Part shown: in pieces, positions 8,060 to 17,033 of the stretch | Position numbering within the stretch: position 1 is the stretch's first letter | How the letters are laid out: each line of letters opens with the position of its first letter | Source of the DNA: CBDDBK01 sp965225715 | GTDB taxonomy: Bacteria > Bacteroidota > Bacteroidia > Cytophagales > Flammeovirgaceae | Direction of reading: 5' to 3' | NCBI GenBank assembly: GCA_965225715.1 | Contig: CBDDBK010000002.1 | Coordinates: forward strand, 992,001-1,056,000 | DNA: 64,000 nt | Program-made: the position numbers and the translations under genes | The notes under the pieces: model-generated | The model's input: the letters and a program-made list of their open reading frames with translations, nothing else | The model's database searches: none | Told to the model about the DNA's origin: nothing

Positions 8060-9220
8060 TTACGAACTGTTATTTTTAGTATCATCAATGATCGCTATTA
8101 ATTTTTCTATATCTTTAGAATCATTAAACAGATGTAAAGAGATTCTTAAATAATCACCTCTTAAGGATATGTAGATATTATTTTTTTCTAAATTGTGCTT
8201 TAAGAGATCTAAATTTATTGAATTTGGCAATTTTAAAGGAAATAAATGATAGGAAAAATAATTTTTGTTTTCAAAAACTACTCCAGAATCTTGTAGATAA
8301 TTAATGAGTGGTTGTCCTAAATTTTTACAGTAGTTTTGAATAGATTGAGGTTTCCAAAGATTAATTTGTTTTAAGGCTTCATGAAGCATAGGCATCAAGA
8401 TAAAGTTACTGGTTTCACCGACATTATATTTTCCTGCATGAGATTGGTAAGTCGTTTCATAATTAGTCAAGTTTTTCATATTTACTGAATGGATTCGGTT
8501 AAGCCAAGATTCTTCTAAAGGAATCCCATTTTCAAATTTATCGCTTATATAAGCCACTGATAAAGAATAAGGACCTAATAAGCATTTATAACTAGCACAA
8601 ACCAAAGCATCTATTTTACAGGATTGTATATCTATATCTAATGCTCCGACTGATTGAGTTCCATCTACAACAAAAGTTGTCCCAACTTGTTGACATTTTT
8701 CTCCAATACGCTTTAAATCAAACTTTAGCCCATTCATCCAATGGATTGAAGAAATCATAACGATCGAAGTTTCTTTATCGATATTATTTAGAATCTTTTC
8801 GGTCCAATTTTCTCCAATCCTTTCTAAATGATTGTCAGGGGCTATAACTATGAGTTCATTTTTATTGATCTGACACCATCTTTTTAAAGAAAGATAAATA
8901 CTAGGAAATTCATCTTTAATGGTAAGAGCTTTTTTCCCCGGCTGGGTTTTTGTGTTTTTTAAAAGTGTGCTAAAGCCATAAGAGGCTGAGGGAATTATAG
9001 CAACATTTAAAGAATTACAATTAACTAATTCACCAAAGCTTTCTTTAACTTTTTGACTTCCTTCAAAAAAATCTTTTTCAAAAATATCTGCTGGGTTACG
9101 TTCTCTAATTAACGCTTTAATAGCAACTTCTTCGGCGGATTTTAGTAATGGGGCTTTAAAAGCACAATTAAGATAATGTATATCTGGTCTTAAACTGAAG
9201 AGATTCTTTTGACAATTCAT
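8060..9220 (-). CDS. PLP-dependent class V aminotransferase
   Basis: A 386-residue fold-type I enzyme of the cysteine desulfurase/isopenicillin-N-epimerase group. Visible PLP contacts are VVDGTQSVGA (D186, Q189) and the Schiff-base lysine in SYKCLLGP (K212). There is no cysteine-bearing loop of the IscS/SufS type near the C-terminus, so sulfur transfer for Fe-S assembly is unlikely. Members of this group act as epimerases, kynureninase-like or desulfurase-like enzymes and sequence alone does not decide among them. The N-terminus (NLFSLRPDIHYLNCAFKAP) is the usual opening of the family. It is followed on the same strand by the NSS transporter about 80 bp further upstream, which could share a transcript. 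Confidence 0.85.
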   Translation of the reverse strand: MNCQKNLFSLRPDIHYLNCAFKAPLLKSAEEVAIKALIRERNPADIFEKDFFEGSQKVKESFGELVNCNSLNVAIIPSASYGFSTLLKNTKTQPGKKALTIKDEFPSIYLSLKRWCQINKNELIVIAPDNHLERIGENWTEKILNNIDKETSIVMISSIHWMNGLKFDLKRIGEKCQQVGTTFVVDGTQSVGALDIDIQSCKIDALVCASYKCLLGPYSLSVAYISDKFENGIPLEESWLNRIHSVNMKNLTNYETTYQSHAGKYNVGETSNFILMPMLHEALKQINLWKPQSIQNYCKNLGQPLINYLQDSGVVFENKNYFSYHLFPLKLPNSINLDLLKHNLEKNNIYISLRGDYLRISLHLFNDSKDIEKLIAIIDDTKNNSS

Positions 9221-9303
9221 GTTGATTTTTTTAATAATTTAGATAGATCTAAACAGAAGACAAATAGTTAATACATACAAATTTATATAGTTTTACTTAG
9301 CAT

Positions 9304-10716
9304 TTAGATAATATTTCTAATCCAAAACATAAGGCTATTAATATCAATATTAAAAAACTGTTCTAAAATAGTCATAGTAATGATGATTAATAAGATTGGA
9401 ATACAGGTATACTTTAAGGTTATCGTTAAATACAAAAGCATAAAATTATTAGCTTTTTCATTTGAACTAAATTTGATTGCTCTAAGAAATCCAATATTTT
9501 TCCAAATATAAATCGTAAAAATAGCTACTAAAAGACCACCTAAAGGCAAAAGTATATTAACCACAGTACCTGCTAAAAAACTCATAAAATCGATAGTTTT
9601 TCCTGCATTTTGAATAAAATTGGAAAAAAATGGAGAAGTACCATTGGCAACTATTGAAGGAATACCCAAGATAAGAGTTATAGTACTGACAGCAATAACA
9701 GACTTTTTTCTCGAAAATTTATGTTCGTCAATAAGATAGGATACAGGGGCTTCTAAAAGAGAAACCGTAGATGTTAAGGCAGCAAAAGAAAGTAAGACGA
9801 AAAAAATAATACCAATAATTTGTCCTGTTCCACCTAAGGTTTTAAAGATTAGTGGTAAAGTTTTAAAAATTAAACCAGGTCCACCTTCTACATCAGTTAA
9901 ATTACCTTTATAAACAAAACCCAATAAAGAAAATATCATTAGGCCGGCTATAAAAGCAATAAAAACATCGGATAAGGTGATTAAAGCAGCTGATTTTGGG
10001 ATGTTAGCATTTTTTTTAAGGTAGCTACCATACGTGATTAGGGTCCCCATACCTAATGATAATGAAAAAAAGGCTTGTCCTAAGGCACTATAAATAACTT
10101 GAAAATTGATTTTTGAAAAATCTGGTATAAGATAACCTTTAATGCCAATAAAAGCATAAGGCAAGGTGAGCCCATAAGCAATTAATAGTAAGATTATTAG
10201 AACCAGAGCTGGCATTATAATTTTAGATGCCAATTCTATACCATTTTTAACACCTCTAAAAACAATATAAGATGTTATAAACATAAAAATTATTGAATAG
10301 AGTGCTACAACAGGGATATTATTTACAAATTTTGAAAAATTATTGCCTATTTCAAAATTTCCTTCTATCATTTCAACAAAATAGCCAAGCGACCAACCTG
10401 CTACAACATTATAGAATGATAAAACGATAACACTACCAAATACCCCTAAAACACCTATTATTCCCCATTTTTTAGAGCTTAAGGCAATAAAAGCACCCAC
10501 AGGGTTTTTACGAGTAAATCGTCCTATAGATATTTCTGCTACTAAAACAGGATAACAAAAAATAAAACAAAAAAAGAGATAGATAACAACAAAGGCAGCT
10601 CCTCCACCTTTTGTTGCTTCAAAAGGAAATTTCCAAATATTTCCTAAACCTACAGCAGACCCTGCAGCTGCTAATACAAATCCAATAGAGCTAGAAAAAC
10701 CACCTCTTGATGCCAT
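9304..10716 (-). CDS. Sodium-dependent NSS-family transporter
   Basis: A neurotransmitter:sodium symporter homologue (LeuT fold) of 470 residues with about eleven membrane segments. The diagnostic unwound first helix AAAGSAVGLGNIWKFPF lies at about residues 16-32. Members import amino acids or related amines with Na+. The FLLGF-type segment and a run of hydrophobic helices to the C-terminus are intact. The gene is transcribed towards the class V aminotransferase, with which it may be linked: uptake of an amino compound followed by PLP chemistry is a reasonable inference, but the substrate is not readable. The start MASRGGFSSSIGFVLAAAGS is typical. Confidence 0.92.
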   Translation of the reverse strand: MASRGGFSSSIGFVLAAAGSAVGLGNIWKFPFEATKGGGAAFVVIYLFFCFIFCYPVLVAEISIGRFTRKNPVGAFIALSSKKWGIIGVLGVFGSVIVLSFYNVVAGWSLGYFVEMIEGNFEIGNNFSKFVNNIPVVALYSIIFMFITSYIVFRGVKNGIELASKIIMPALVLIILLLIAYGLTLPYAFIGIKGYLIPDFSKINFQVIYSALGQAFFSLSLGMGTLITYGSYLKKNANIPKSAALITLSDVFIAFIAGLMIFSLLGFVYKGNLTDVEGGPGLIFKTLPLIFKTLGGTGQIIGIIFFVLLSFAALTSTVSLLEAPVSYLIDEHKFSRKKSVIAVSTITLILGIPSIVANGTSPFFSNFIQNAGKTIDFMSFLAGTVVNILLPLGGLLVAIFTIYIWKNIGFLRAIKFSSNEKANNFMLLYLTITLKYTCIPILLIIITMTILEQFFNIDINSLMFWIRNII

Positions 10717-10912
10717 AATTTAATATTGAATGTATAAAACCTTATTTTATTGATTTTTCAAAGATAAGGTTTTTCAAAATAAAAATATAGAGTTTTTATT
10801 TATTTTCTTAAACTCTATATTTAGGTAATTTTACTTGTATTATTTGAACCCACATTCTTATAAAAGTGCTATAAGTTACTATTTTTCAATAATTTGTCCT
10901 GTTCCACCTAAT

Positions 10913-11914
10913 TTATTCTATTTCTTTAGGAAATTTTCTTTTTACTTTTGATCTTGTTTTGGGTTTATAGCTGGGGTATTTAGTATCTCGTGCAAAAAGA
11001 GCTAAAAAGCGTTCAAAAAAACTGAGGCGATTGTTTTGGCCGATCAAAGGATACTGTTTATTATTGTATTTATTACCTCTTACAACCACAACACCTAAAG
11101 CCGCATGTTTGTGTTCTTTTTGAACATAGCAATCAACTATAGGACAAAGTTTTTTGAAAGGAATAAGAGTAATACCGAGTCGTAAACCAGCTTCAAAATG
11201 ATGGACATTATTGATAGGATTAGAGATAAAAGAGGTTTGTTCCGGTGGTGTTAAAGCTAATTGTTCAAGATTATTAAGTTCTAACCTCGGCAAAAAAGTA
11301 TATTTTAGATAGGGTGAAATACTAATTTTATCCGATATATAAAAATCATAACCAAAACCTATACCATAACCAAATTTGGTGCTTTTATTCATGATAGTAC
11401 CTAATGTAGTTGTATCATTACCACTTAATTGATTTGCAAAATTATGTTTAAAGTTTCCATCACCTTTATAAGTATTATAAGAAAAAGAAGCTTCTATAAA
11501 AAAACAACGCCTAAAATCCAAATCAAAAATTTGAGTAAAAGGGGTAAATTGAAATAAATAAACATGCACAGCTAACTGGGCATAAGAATAACTAAGGGAA
11601 AATTCACTTTCAGTAATATTAATTCTATTGAGTTCAGTGCCAAATTTTTTATATCCTGTACTTAGTTCAGCATCGAGACCTTCAAAAAAAGTATAAGCTA
11701 AAAAAGCATTAATATGGTAGCCATTAGCGGGATTTGAAGAAAGAATTAAAGGTACATCTCGGTTAGCTAAAATGACCGAAGGTGTTAAAGTAGAAAACCA
11801 TTCTTTACTAGCCTGTCGGGTGTAGAGACCTCCAACACCTAGTCTAAGCTTATGACTTTGAGCTTCAGTAATAAAAACAAAAAAAAGTAAAAATAAAAAA
11901 GTGTAATACTTCAT
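10913..11914 (-). CDS. Predicted outer-membrane beta-barrel protein
   Basis: I do not recognise a named family. The better start is the internal ATG giving MKYYTFLFLLFFVFITEAQS, a clean signal peptide; the longer frame adds seven residues upstream (to 11935). The mature part has alternating aromatic strands (for example HINAFLAYTFFEGLDAELST and FGYGIGFGYDFYISDKISIS), typical of Bacteroidota outer-membrane barrels. The C-terminus (KPKTRSKVKRKFPKEIE) is strongly basic and does not end in the usual aromatic residue, so it may be a cytoplasmic or periplasmic tail. The gene follows the methyltransferase by a few bases on the same strand, so the two probably share a transcript. Confidence 0.6.
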   Translation of the reverse strand: MKYYTFLFLLFFVFITEAQSHKLRLGVGGLYTRQASKEWFSTLTPSVILANRDVPLILSSNPANGYHINAFLAYTFFEGLDAELSTGYKKFGTELNRINITESEFSLSYSYAQLAVHVYLFQFTPFTQIFDLDFRRCFFIEASFSYNTYKGDGNFKHNFANQLSGNDTTTLGTIMNKSTKFGYGIGFGYDFYISDKISISPYLKYTFLPRLELNNLEQLALTPPEQTSFISNPINNVHHFEAGLRLGITLIPFKKLCPIVDCYVQKEHKHAALGVVVVRGNKYNNKQYPLIGQNNRLSFFERFLALFARDTKYPSYKPKTRSKVKRKFPKEIE

Positions 11915-11939
11915 TCTATCTAATATATAAATCAAAAAA

Positions 11940-12713
11940 TTAGTTGTTCCTTATTGTTCTTTTAACGCCTATAATTAAAGCAGATACACCAAAAGGAAAT
12001 TTTATATTTTTAGTTAAAAAAAATTGCTCAGTTTTAAAAAAATAAAACAAAAATCTATTAACCAAACCATTAGCTTTAAACTTTTCAAAATCTGAACCTG
12101 AACTTTCTTTATTAGTATTAATTTTTAGAAACTTACCTATTCTTCTTGCTAAAAAAATAGGCAAAAATAAAAAAGTATTAAAATAGCTTTTATAAACTAT
12201 TTCAAAATTTTTAAGAGAAATAAGATTAGAAAGTTCTTTAAGAGTATACCTTCTAAAATGGTGGTTAACAACATCATGATGACTCCATAAAAAATAAAAA
12301 GCAGGTACAGTTAAATAAACTATCCCTTGCTTTTTCAAAACTCTATAAATTTCTTCAACTGCTAAAGCATCATTTTCTATATGTTCTATAACATCAAAGG
12401 CACACACTAAATCAAAACTATGGTTTTCAAAAGGTAAATCTGTTAAAGATGCGTTGATAACTTCTATCTGAAGTTTTTGTTTCAGGAATGTACAACATTT
12501 TTTATCGTATTCTAAGGAAGTAACTGTTCCATATTTTTCTAACATGGTTGTTGTGGCACCTGTGGCGACACCTGCGTTCAATATTTTTAACTTTTGGTTA
12601 TTAGAGCGAAGTATTTTTTTCTTAAGTAAAGATTCTAAAATTTCGAGACGTGCCTTAAACCACCAATGAGACCTTTCTAATTGATAATATTCCTTATAAT
12701 ATAATTCATTCAT
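11940..12713 (-). CDS. Class I SAM-dependent methyltransferase
   Basis: A 257-residue Rossmann-fold methyltransferase. Motif I is ILNAGVATGATT (about 44-55), with N-A-G-V-A replacing the more usual D-x-G-x-G. Motif post-I and the Methyltransf_11 signature are visible in FDLVCAFDVIEHIENDALAV. The N-terminus with HWWFKARLEIL resembles methyltransferases found in polysaccharide or lipid modification clusters. The C-terminal 80 residues contain hydrophobic stretches (FLFLPIFLARRIGKF, FLFYFFKTEQFFL), suggesting membrane association. The substrate is unknown. It is cotranscribed with the outer-membrane barrel gene just downstream. Confidence 0.85.
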   Translation of the reverse strand: MNELYYKEYYQLERSHWWFKARLEILESLLKKKILRSNNQKLKILNAGVATGATTTMLEKYGTVTSLEYDKKCCTFLKQKLQIEVINASLTDLPFENHSFDLVCAFDVIEHIENDALAVEEIYRVLKKQGIVYLTVPAFYFLWSHHDVVNHHFRRYTLKELSNLISLKNFEIVYKSYFNTFLFLPIFLARRIGKFLKINTNKESSGSDFEKFKANGLVNRFLFYFFKTEQFFLTKNIKFPFGVSALIIGVKRTIRNN

Positions 12714-12756
12714 TTAATTAGAGAGTAAATATTTTTCAAAAAATTAAGACCGCGAT

Positions 12757-12806
12757 TATAGTTACGTCACTTGAAAAAAGGATTTTTAAGTAATTCATTA
12801 AATTGC
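12757..12806 (-). repeat. Dispersed intergenic repeat, partial copy
   Basis: It begins TATAGTTACGTCACTTG and continues AAAAAAGGATTTTTAAG to TTCATTAAATTG, matching the CTATA end of the family in reverse. The other half is replaced by unrelated sequence; a second, complete copy starts about 110 bp further on. Confidence 0.6.
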
Positions 12807-12914
12807 CTAAAAATCCAAATCAAATTGGGCTTTTTTCTTTTTTTTCAAAAAATCAACTTCATATTTTCCAATTATTATTGTATGAAATGCTATTTTTTAC
12901 CAATATTTGTAAGT

Positions 12915-13006
12915 TATAGCAAAGCTATTTTATTTTGCGAAACGTTAAGTTTCAATACCAATAGGTTAGAATTCGAAAAACTCTCTTTTTCAAGCAATCT
13001 GAGTAT
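12915..13006 (+). repeat. Dispersed intergenic repeat, subfamily B copy 1
   Basis: It starts TATAGCAAAGCTATTTTA, carries GCGAAACGTTAAGTTTC and ends CAAGCAATCTGAGTATA. It differs from the copy at 16796-16889 at very few positions, the closest pair in the window, so one of them moved or was copied recently. It ends just before the stop codon of the TPR gene. Confidence 0.85.
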
Positions 13007-13014
13007 ATATCTTG

Positions 13015-13818
13015 CTATTCCAGTTCTGCTAAAATTTTATTAATTTGATCGATACGTTCTTTATCTTTTATTTTTTGTTTTATCTTTATAAAGTATTGTT
13101 TCGCTAAATCATTATTTTTAAGAGATTTATATGTATTTGCTAAATAATAATAAATATTAATATCGCTACTGTCTAAAGCAATATATTTAGTGAAATAGTC
13201 TACGGCTTTTTCAAGTTGATTGGACTGTAGAGCTAAGACACCCATACTATTTAAGGCTAATAAGTTATTGGGTTCTTGATTTAAAACTTCTCTTATAAGC
13301 ATTATACCTTGCATAGGCGTTGAACTTGGCACGTAAGTTAGACCCAATTTAACTTTTCCATCTAAATAAGTTGTATCTTCTTGTAGTACTTTTTTTAAAT
13401 ACTTTTGGGCTTTTTCTTGAAAAATATTCAACCTATTTTGATCTATAGCAAAATTAAAAGCCTGAAAATAAAGATTTGCAGTGCTTAATAAATGAGTTGT
13501 GTTTGGTTTTAAAATATACAATTTTTCCATATAAAAAGCAGCACTATCGTATTTTTTTTCTCTTTCAAAAATATTGGACAGCTCTAAATAGAGCGTACGT
13601 GATTGAGACGGGTTACTGACTATTTGTTGTTTTAAGGAATCAACCTCTCGATCAATAGCAATATTGGTTGTTGAGTGATTAAAACCTTGAAACTCATTTG
13701 TATCTGGAGTGGTATTATTAAGCTGTTTATCACTTACTAAAGTTGTTGGCAGTAAAAATAAGAAGATAGTTAAACTGCTCACAACAAAGATGACAATAAC
13801 TTGTTCTTTATTAAACAT
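13015..13818 (-). CDS. Membrane-anchored TPR protein
   Basis: A 267-residue protein with one N-terminal membrane segment (VIVIFVVSSLTIFLFLLPTT, about residues 8-27) and a periplasmic domain of tetratricopeptide helices. Repeats are readable around SRTLYLELSNIFEREKKYD, ALNSMGVLALQSNQLEKAVD and IYYYLANTYKSLKNNDLAKQ. In many Cytophagales a TPR gene of this type sits next to the HU-family gene, as here (about 290 bp apart). The TPR units are likely protein-binding; no enzymatic domain is present. The partner is unknown. Confidence 0.75.
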   Translation of the reverse strand: MFNKEQVIVIFVVSSLTIFLFLLPTTLVSDKQLNNTTPDTNEFQGFNHSTTNIAIDREVDSLKQQIVSNPSQSRTLYLELSNIFEREKKYDSAAFYMEKLYILKPNTTHLLSTANLYFQAFNFAIDQNRLNIFQEKAQKYLKKVLQEDTTYLDGKVKLGLTYVPSSTPMQGIMLIREVLNQEPNNLLALNSMGVLALQSNQLEKAVDYFTKYIALDSSDINIYYYLANTYKSLKNNDLAKQYFIKIKQKIKDKERIDQINKILAELE

Positions 13819-14111
13819 TATGGATATTTTTTAGGCAATTTTTTTATGGTTTCTTCAATTCACTAATCTGCTTGATCAAAAAAAGGTCTCTTAATTTTTG
13901 ATATAAGTCCATCAATGTGTTCAAACAAATGGGGCTTAATTGGTTTACAGTCTAATAATTACTTCATTTGAAAAAAGAACAACTAAAGGTTGTATGAAAT
14001 ATACAGAATTGTGTACAAAAAACTTCACGAAAATTTACTACACTTCCGTGAAGTAGCGAACAAACAATTTAAAACGATCTAGGTCAATTCTAAATATATA
14101 TTTTGCTAAAT

Positions 14112-14435
14112 CTAATTTTCTTTTTCAGATTTTGCATAGGCTTCCTTAACTTTATCACTATTTTTGATCAAGTTAACAAATACTTTGGCAGGCTTAAAAA
14201 CAGGTACATAGCGTTCTGGTATAGTCATTTGTTCTTTTTTGGTGATGTTTCGACCTATCTTTTGAGCTCTTTTTTTATTTGTGAAACTTCCAAAACCTCT
14301 GATATAAATGTTATTACCCTCTGCCATTTCGTCTTTTATAACATCAAAAAAGGTTGTTAAAACATTACTAACCAACTCTTTATTTTTGCTATCTATTTTT
14401 TTGGCCACACTGGCTATTAATTGAGCTTTTGTCAC
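14112..14435 (-). CDS. HU/IHF-family DNA-binding protein
   Basis: A small nucleoid protein that bends DNA. The start was chosen at the GTG giving (M)TKAQLIASVAKKIDSKNKE, the canonical HU beginning; the frame can be extended to an ATG at 14474, but the extra 13 residues (MYYIILSFKIKVA) fit no HU protein. The DNA-binding arm region NIYIRGFGSFTNKKRAQKIG and the KPAKVFVNLI tail are both present, giving about 107 residues. The lysine-rich tail continues past the usual end (KVKEAYAKSEKEN). It is transcribed towards the TPR gene. GTG as the initiator is inferred from homology. Confidence 0.93.
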   Translation of the reverse strand: MTKAQLIASVAKKIDSKNKELVSNVLTTFFDVIKDEMAEGNNIYIRGFGSFTNKKRAQKIGRNITKKEQMTIPERYVPVFKPAKVFVNLIKNSDKVKEAYAKSEKEN

Positions 14436-14692
14436 TGCTACTTTAATTTTAAATGATAAAATAATATAATACACAAAATATGTAAAGTGCTTGCAAATTA
14501 AGTAGATAACAACTAAAAAACCAATTTTATTTAACTTTTTATTTTAAAAGATTTTATTTAGGTATTTCTTTTTTATAGAAAAAACCTTTATTCTATACTA
14601 TTGGCTAAAGTTATTATTTTATTTATTTTTAATTTTTAAGTTGTTTATTATAAACTAATTATATAAAAATTTATTGCCTGATTAAACAATAT

Positions 14693-15154
14693 ATGAGTCA
14701 TAAAAGTATAAAACTTAACCTTCCAGAGTATACTTATAAAGCTATATATAAAGATGAGAAGACTTATATCTTTGATTTTATTCGTAAAAAATATGTTTTG
14801 TTATCAGATGAAGAATGGGTCAGACAACACCTTATTAATTTTTTAAAGCTCAAAGGTTATCCTATTGGCTTGATTCAAGTGGAAAAGAAACTAATTGTTA
14901 AAAGATTAACAAAACGCATAGATATTTTAGTCTACAATCGACAGCTTCATCCATTTCTCTTGGTAGAGACTAAAAGTCATAGAAATAAACTCGATGAAAA
15001 AACATTTTTTCAGATTTCCCGATATAACTTGGCTTTGAAAGTACCTTTTTTAATGTTAAGTAATGGTATTCAACATTTTATATATAAAGTAGATTACAAA
15101 AACCAAACTTATATTCCGTTGGAGAAATTGCCAGCTTTTAATTCTTCTGTTTAA
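14693..15154 (+). CDS. HsdR-N-like PD-(D/E)XK domain protein
   Basis: A 153-residue stand-alone domain resembling the N-terminal nuclease domain of type I restriction HsdR subunits. The catalytic residues are readable: D77 in KRIDILVYN, E92-T-K94 in LLVETKSHRN and Q107 in FFQISRYNLAL. Bacteroidota commonly carry this short form next to the DNA polymerase III delta gene (holA), without methyltransferase or specificity subunits, so it is probably a housekeeping nuclease-like protein. Here holA is not adjacent: HU is divergent upstream and a dispersed repeat follows directly after the stop. Confidence 0.82.
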   Translation: MSHKSIKLNLPEYTYKAIYKDEKTYIFDFIRKKYVLLSDEEWVRQHLINFLKLKGYPIGLIQVEKKLIVKRLTKRIDILVYNRQLHPFLLVETKSHRNKLDEKTFFQISRYNLALKVPFLMLSNGIQHFIYKVDYKNQTYIPLEKLPAFNSSV

Positions 15155-15242
15155 TAGTTGCTCTATTTGAAAAAAGGAGTTTTAAAGGGTTTAACGAATT
15201 AATTTTGAAAATGATGGTTTCTGAGATAAAATAGAATTGCTA
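15154..15242 (-). repeat. Dispersed intergenic repeat, reverse copy
   Basis: It begins at the stop codon of the HsdR-N gene with ATAGTTGCTCTATTTG, continues AAAAAAGGAGTTTTAAAGGG and ends AAATAGAATTGCTA. This is the family in reverse orientation; the outer TATAG is partly lost. Confidence 0.7.
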
Positions 15243-15509
15243 AATTAATGATTATCAATAATTTATGTTTTAAAATATTGATCTATTGAAAAAGATAATA
15301 TATAGAATTTATTAAAAAATAAAGAATAAAATACTTTTAAGTATTTGATTTCCAAAATTTAACTTGTCATTATTTTACTAATATTATTGATTTTTTCAAT
15401 CGTTTTTTTATAAAAAACGTTAATGGGTTTTAAAATTTTCTATATTTACTTTTTATTTATTTTTGGATTAAGATTAAGTAGATAATTAGTCATTATATAT
15501 TTTTATAAG

Positions 15510-16733
15510 ATGATTTTAAAAAAATATTTTATTATTTCATTATTGGTTAGCCTAATTAGTTTTCTTAATTTCAACTTGATGGCCCAAGAAATACCGACAG
15601 GAGAAGGTGTTGTGACCACAGGAAAGGAATTATTTGATGGAAATTGTAAGCAATGTCATCAGATAAATAAAAAAGTTGTTGGCCCTCAGTTAGCAAATGT
15701 TTATAAAAGGCAAAATATAGCTTGGTTAATTAATTTTATCAAATATCCTCAAAAAGTTATAGAAAGTGGAGATGCTTATGCCGTTGGTCTGTATAAAGAA
15801 TACAAGCAATACATGCCCAACCATGACTTTTTTTCAGATGAAGAAATTCTTTCCATTCTTGCCTATATAAAAGCTGAAACCGAAAACCCTACTACACCCG
15901 TAGTCAGTTTAGATCCTTTGCAAGAAAACCAAGAAACCAATTCCGCTAATAATCCACTTTTTACCGCTATAATTATTGGACTTACGTTTATATTAGCAGT
16001 TTTTGTGCTTATCTTAATCATTTTAAGTGCTACCTTAACCAATTATCTTAAAAAAGAAAAAGATTTATCGCAAGAAAATATAGAATTTGTTAATCAAAGA
16101 TTTAATTTTAAAAAATTTATTACAAGTTCTGGTTTTGTAGGTTTAGTAACATTTATTCTTTTAGCCGCGTTTACTCAAGCAACTTTAGAAGGCTTATATA
16201 CTGTAGGAGTTCAGCAAGGTTATGCTCCGGATCAGCCTATTCCTTTTTCTCATAAACTCCATGCAGGTTTCTATGAAATTCCTTGTCAATATTGTCATAC
16301 TACTGTAGAAAAAAGTAAAAATGCCAATATTCCTTCGGCTAATATTTGTATGAACTGTCATAATACTATAAGAACAACTTCTCCAAATATTCAAAAAATT
16401 TATCAAGCCATAGAAAACAATGAGCCTATCCAATGGGTTAGGGTACATAATCTGCCTGATTTAGCTTATTTTAATCATTCTCAACACGTTAAAGTTGCTG
16501 GTTTAGAATGTGAAACCTGTCATGGTGATATTAAAAATATGGAAATTGTCCAACAACATTCGTTATTAACAATGGGCTGGTGTGTAGATTGTCATAGAAA
16601 TACGGTTGTTGAACATGCTAAAGACAATGATTATTATAGTCGTTTAGTGGAGATGCACGAAAATACAACTAAAAAGGAAGCTTTAGTTGTAGAAGATATT
16701 GGCGGACTGGAATGTTCTAAATGTCATTATTAA
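15510..16733 (+). CDS. actA: Six-haem c-type cytochrome, ActA of alternative complex III
   Basis: A cleavable N-terminal signal (IISLLVSLISFLNFNLMAQ) is followed by a mono-haem cytochrome c domain with CKQCH at 46-50, then membrane segments at about 152-176 and 209-224. A five-haem domain completes it: CQYCH (259), CMNCH (280), CETCH (334), CVDCH (358) and CSKCH (402). The order matches the ActA subunit of the quinol-oxidising alternative complex III of Bacteroidota, where it passes electrons from the Fe-S/quinol module to a cytochrome oxidase. Length 407 is normal. ActB-ActF normally follow in one operon but are absent: after the stop come a dispersed repeat and the convergent sucA. It works at the periplasmic side of the inner membrane. 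Confidence 0.88.
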   Translation: MILKKYFIISLLVSLISFLNFNLMAQEIPTGEGVVTTGKELFDGNCKQCHQINKKVVGPQLANVYKRQNIAWLINFIKYPQKVIESGDAYAVGLYKEYKQYMPNHDFFSDEEILSILAYIKAETENPTTPVVSLDPLQENQETNSANNPLFTAIIIGLTFILAVFVLILIILSATLTNYLKKEKDLSQENIEFVNQRFNFKKFITSSGFVGLVTFILLAAFTQATLEGLYTVGVQQGYAPDQPIPFSHKLHAGFYEIPCQYCHTTVEKSKNANIPSANICMNCHNTIRTTSPNIQKIYQAIENNEPIQWVRVHNLPDLAYFNHSQHVKVAGLECETCHGDIKNMEIVQQHSLLTMGWCVDCHRNTVVEHAKDNDYYSRLVEMHENTTKKEALVVEDIGGLECSKCHY

Positions 16734-16795
16734 AAGTTTAAAACAAATGCATTTGGTTAAAACTATTTTATTTAAGAAACTGTAGTTTTTAAAAT

Positions 16796-16889
16796 TATAG
16801 CAAAGCTATTTTATTTTGCGAAACGTTAAGTTTCAATACCAATAAGGTTAGAATCCGAAAAACTCTCTTTTTCAAGCAATCTGAGTATA
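16796..16889 (+). repeat. Dispersed intergenic repeat, subfamily B copy 2
   Basis: It begins TATAGCAAAGCTATTTTA and ends CAAGCAATCTGAGTATA, nearly identical to 12915-13006. It lies about 60 bp after the actA stop, exactly where actB would be expected. Confidence 0.85.
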
Positions 16890-17033
16890 ATAAGAAAGTA
16901 TCCCCTCTTTATTTTTAATAGCAAAACTATAGCTTAAGTCTGGTTTTAACGTAGACCACAACTGAGAGAAATATTGAAATATCAGCAATTCTTACTTTAA
17001 AGTATTTGCTAATGTCTTAATATTTAATGTATT

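Noticed and set aside
12771..13043. 90-residue open frame on the plus strand
   Set aside because: It lies across the dispersed repeat and the end of the TPR gene, has no recognisable domain, and its hydrophobic character follows from AT-rich repeats.
15458..15465. Promoter of actA (TATTTTTG)
   Set aside because: The -7 box fits TAnnTTTG, but no TTG is found at the required distance upstream.
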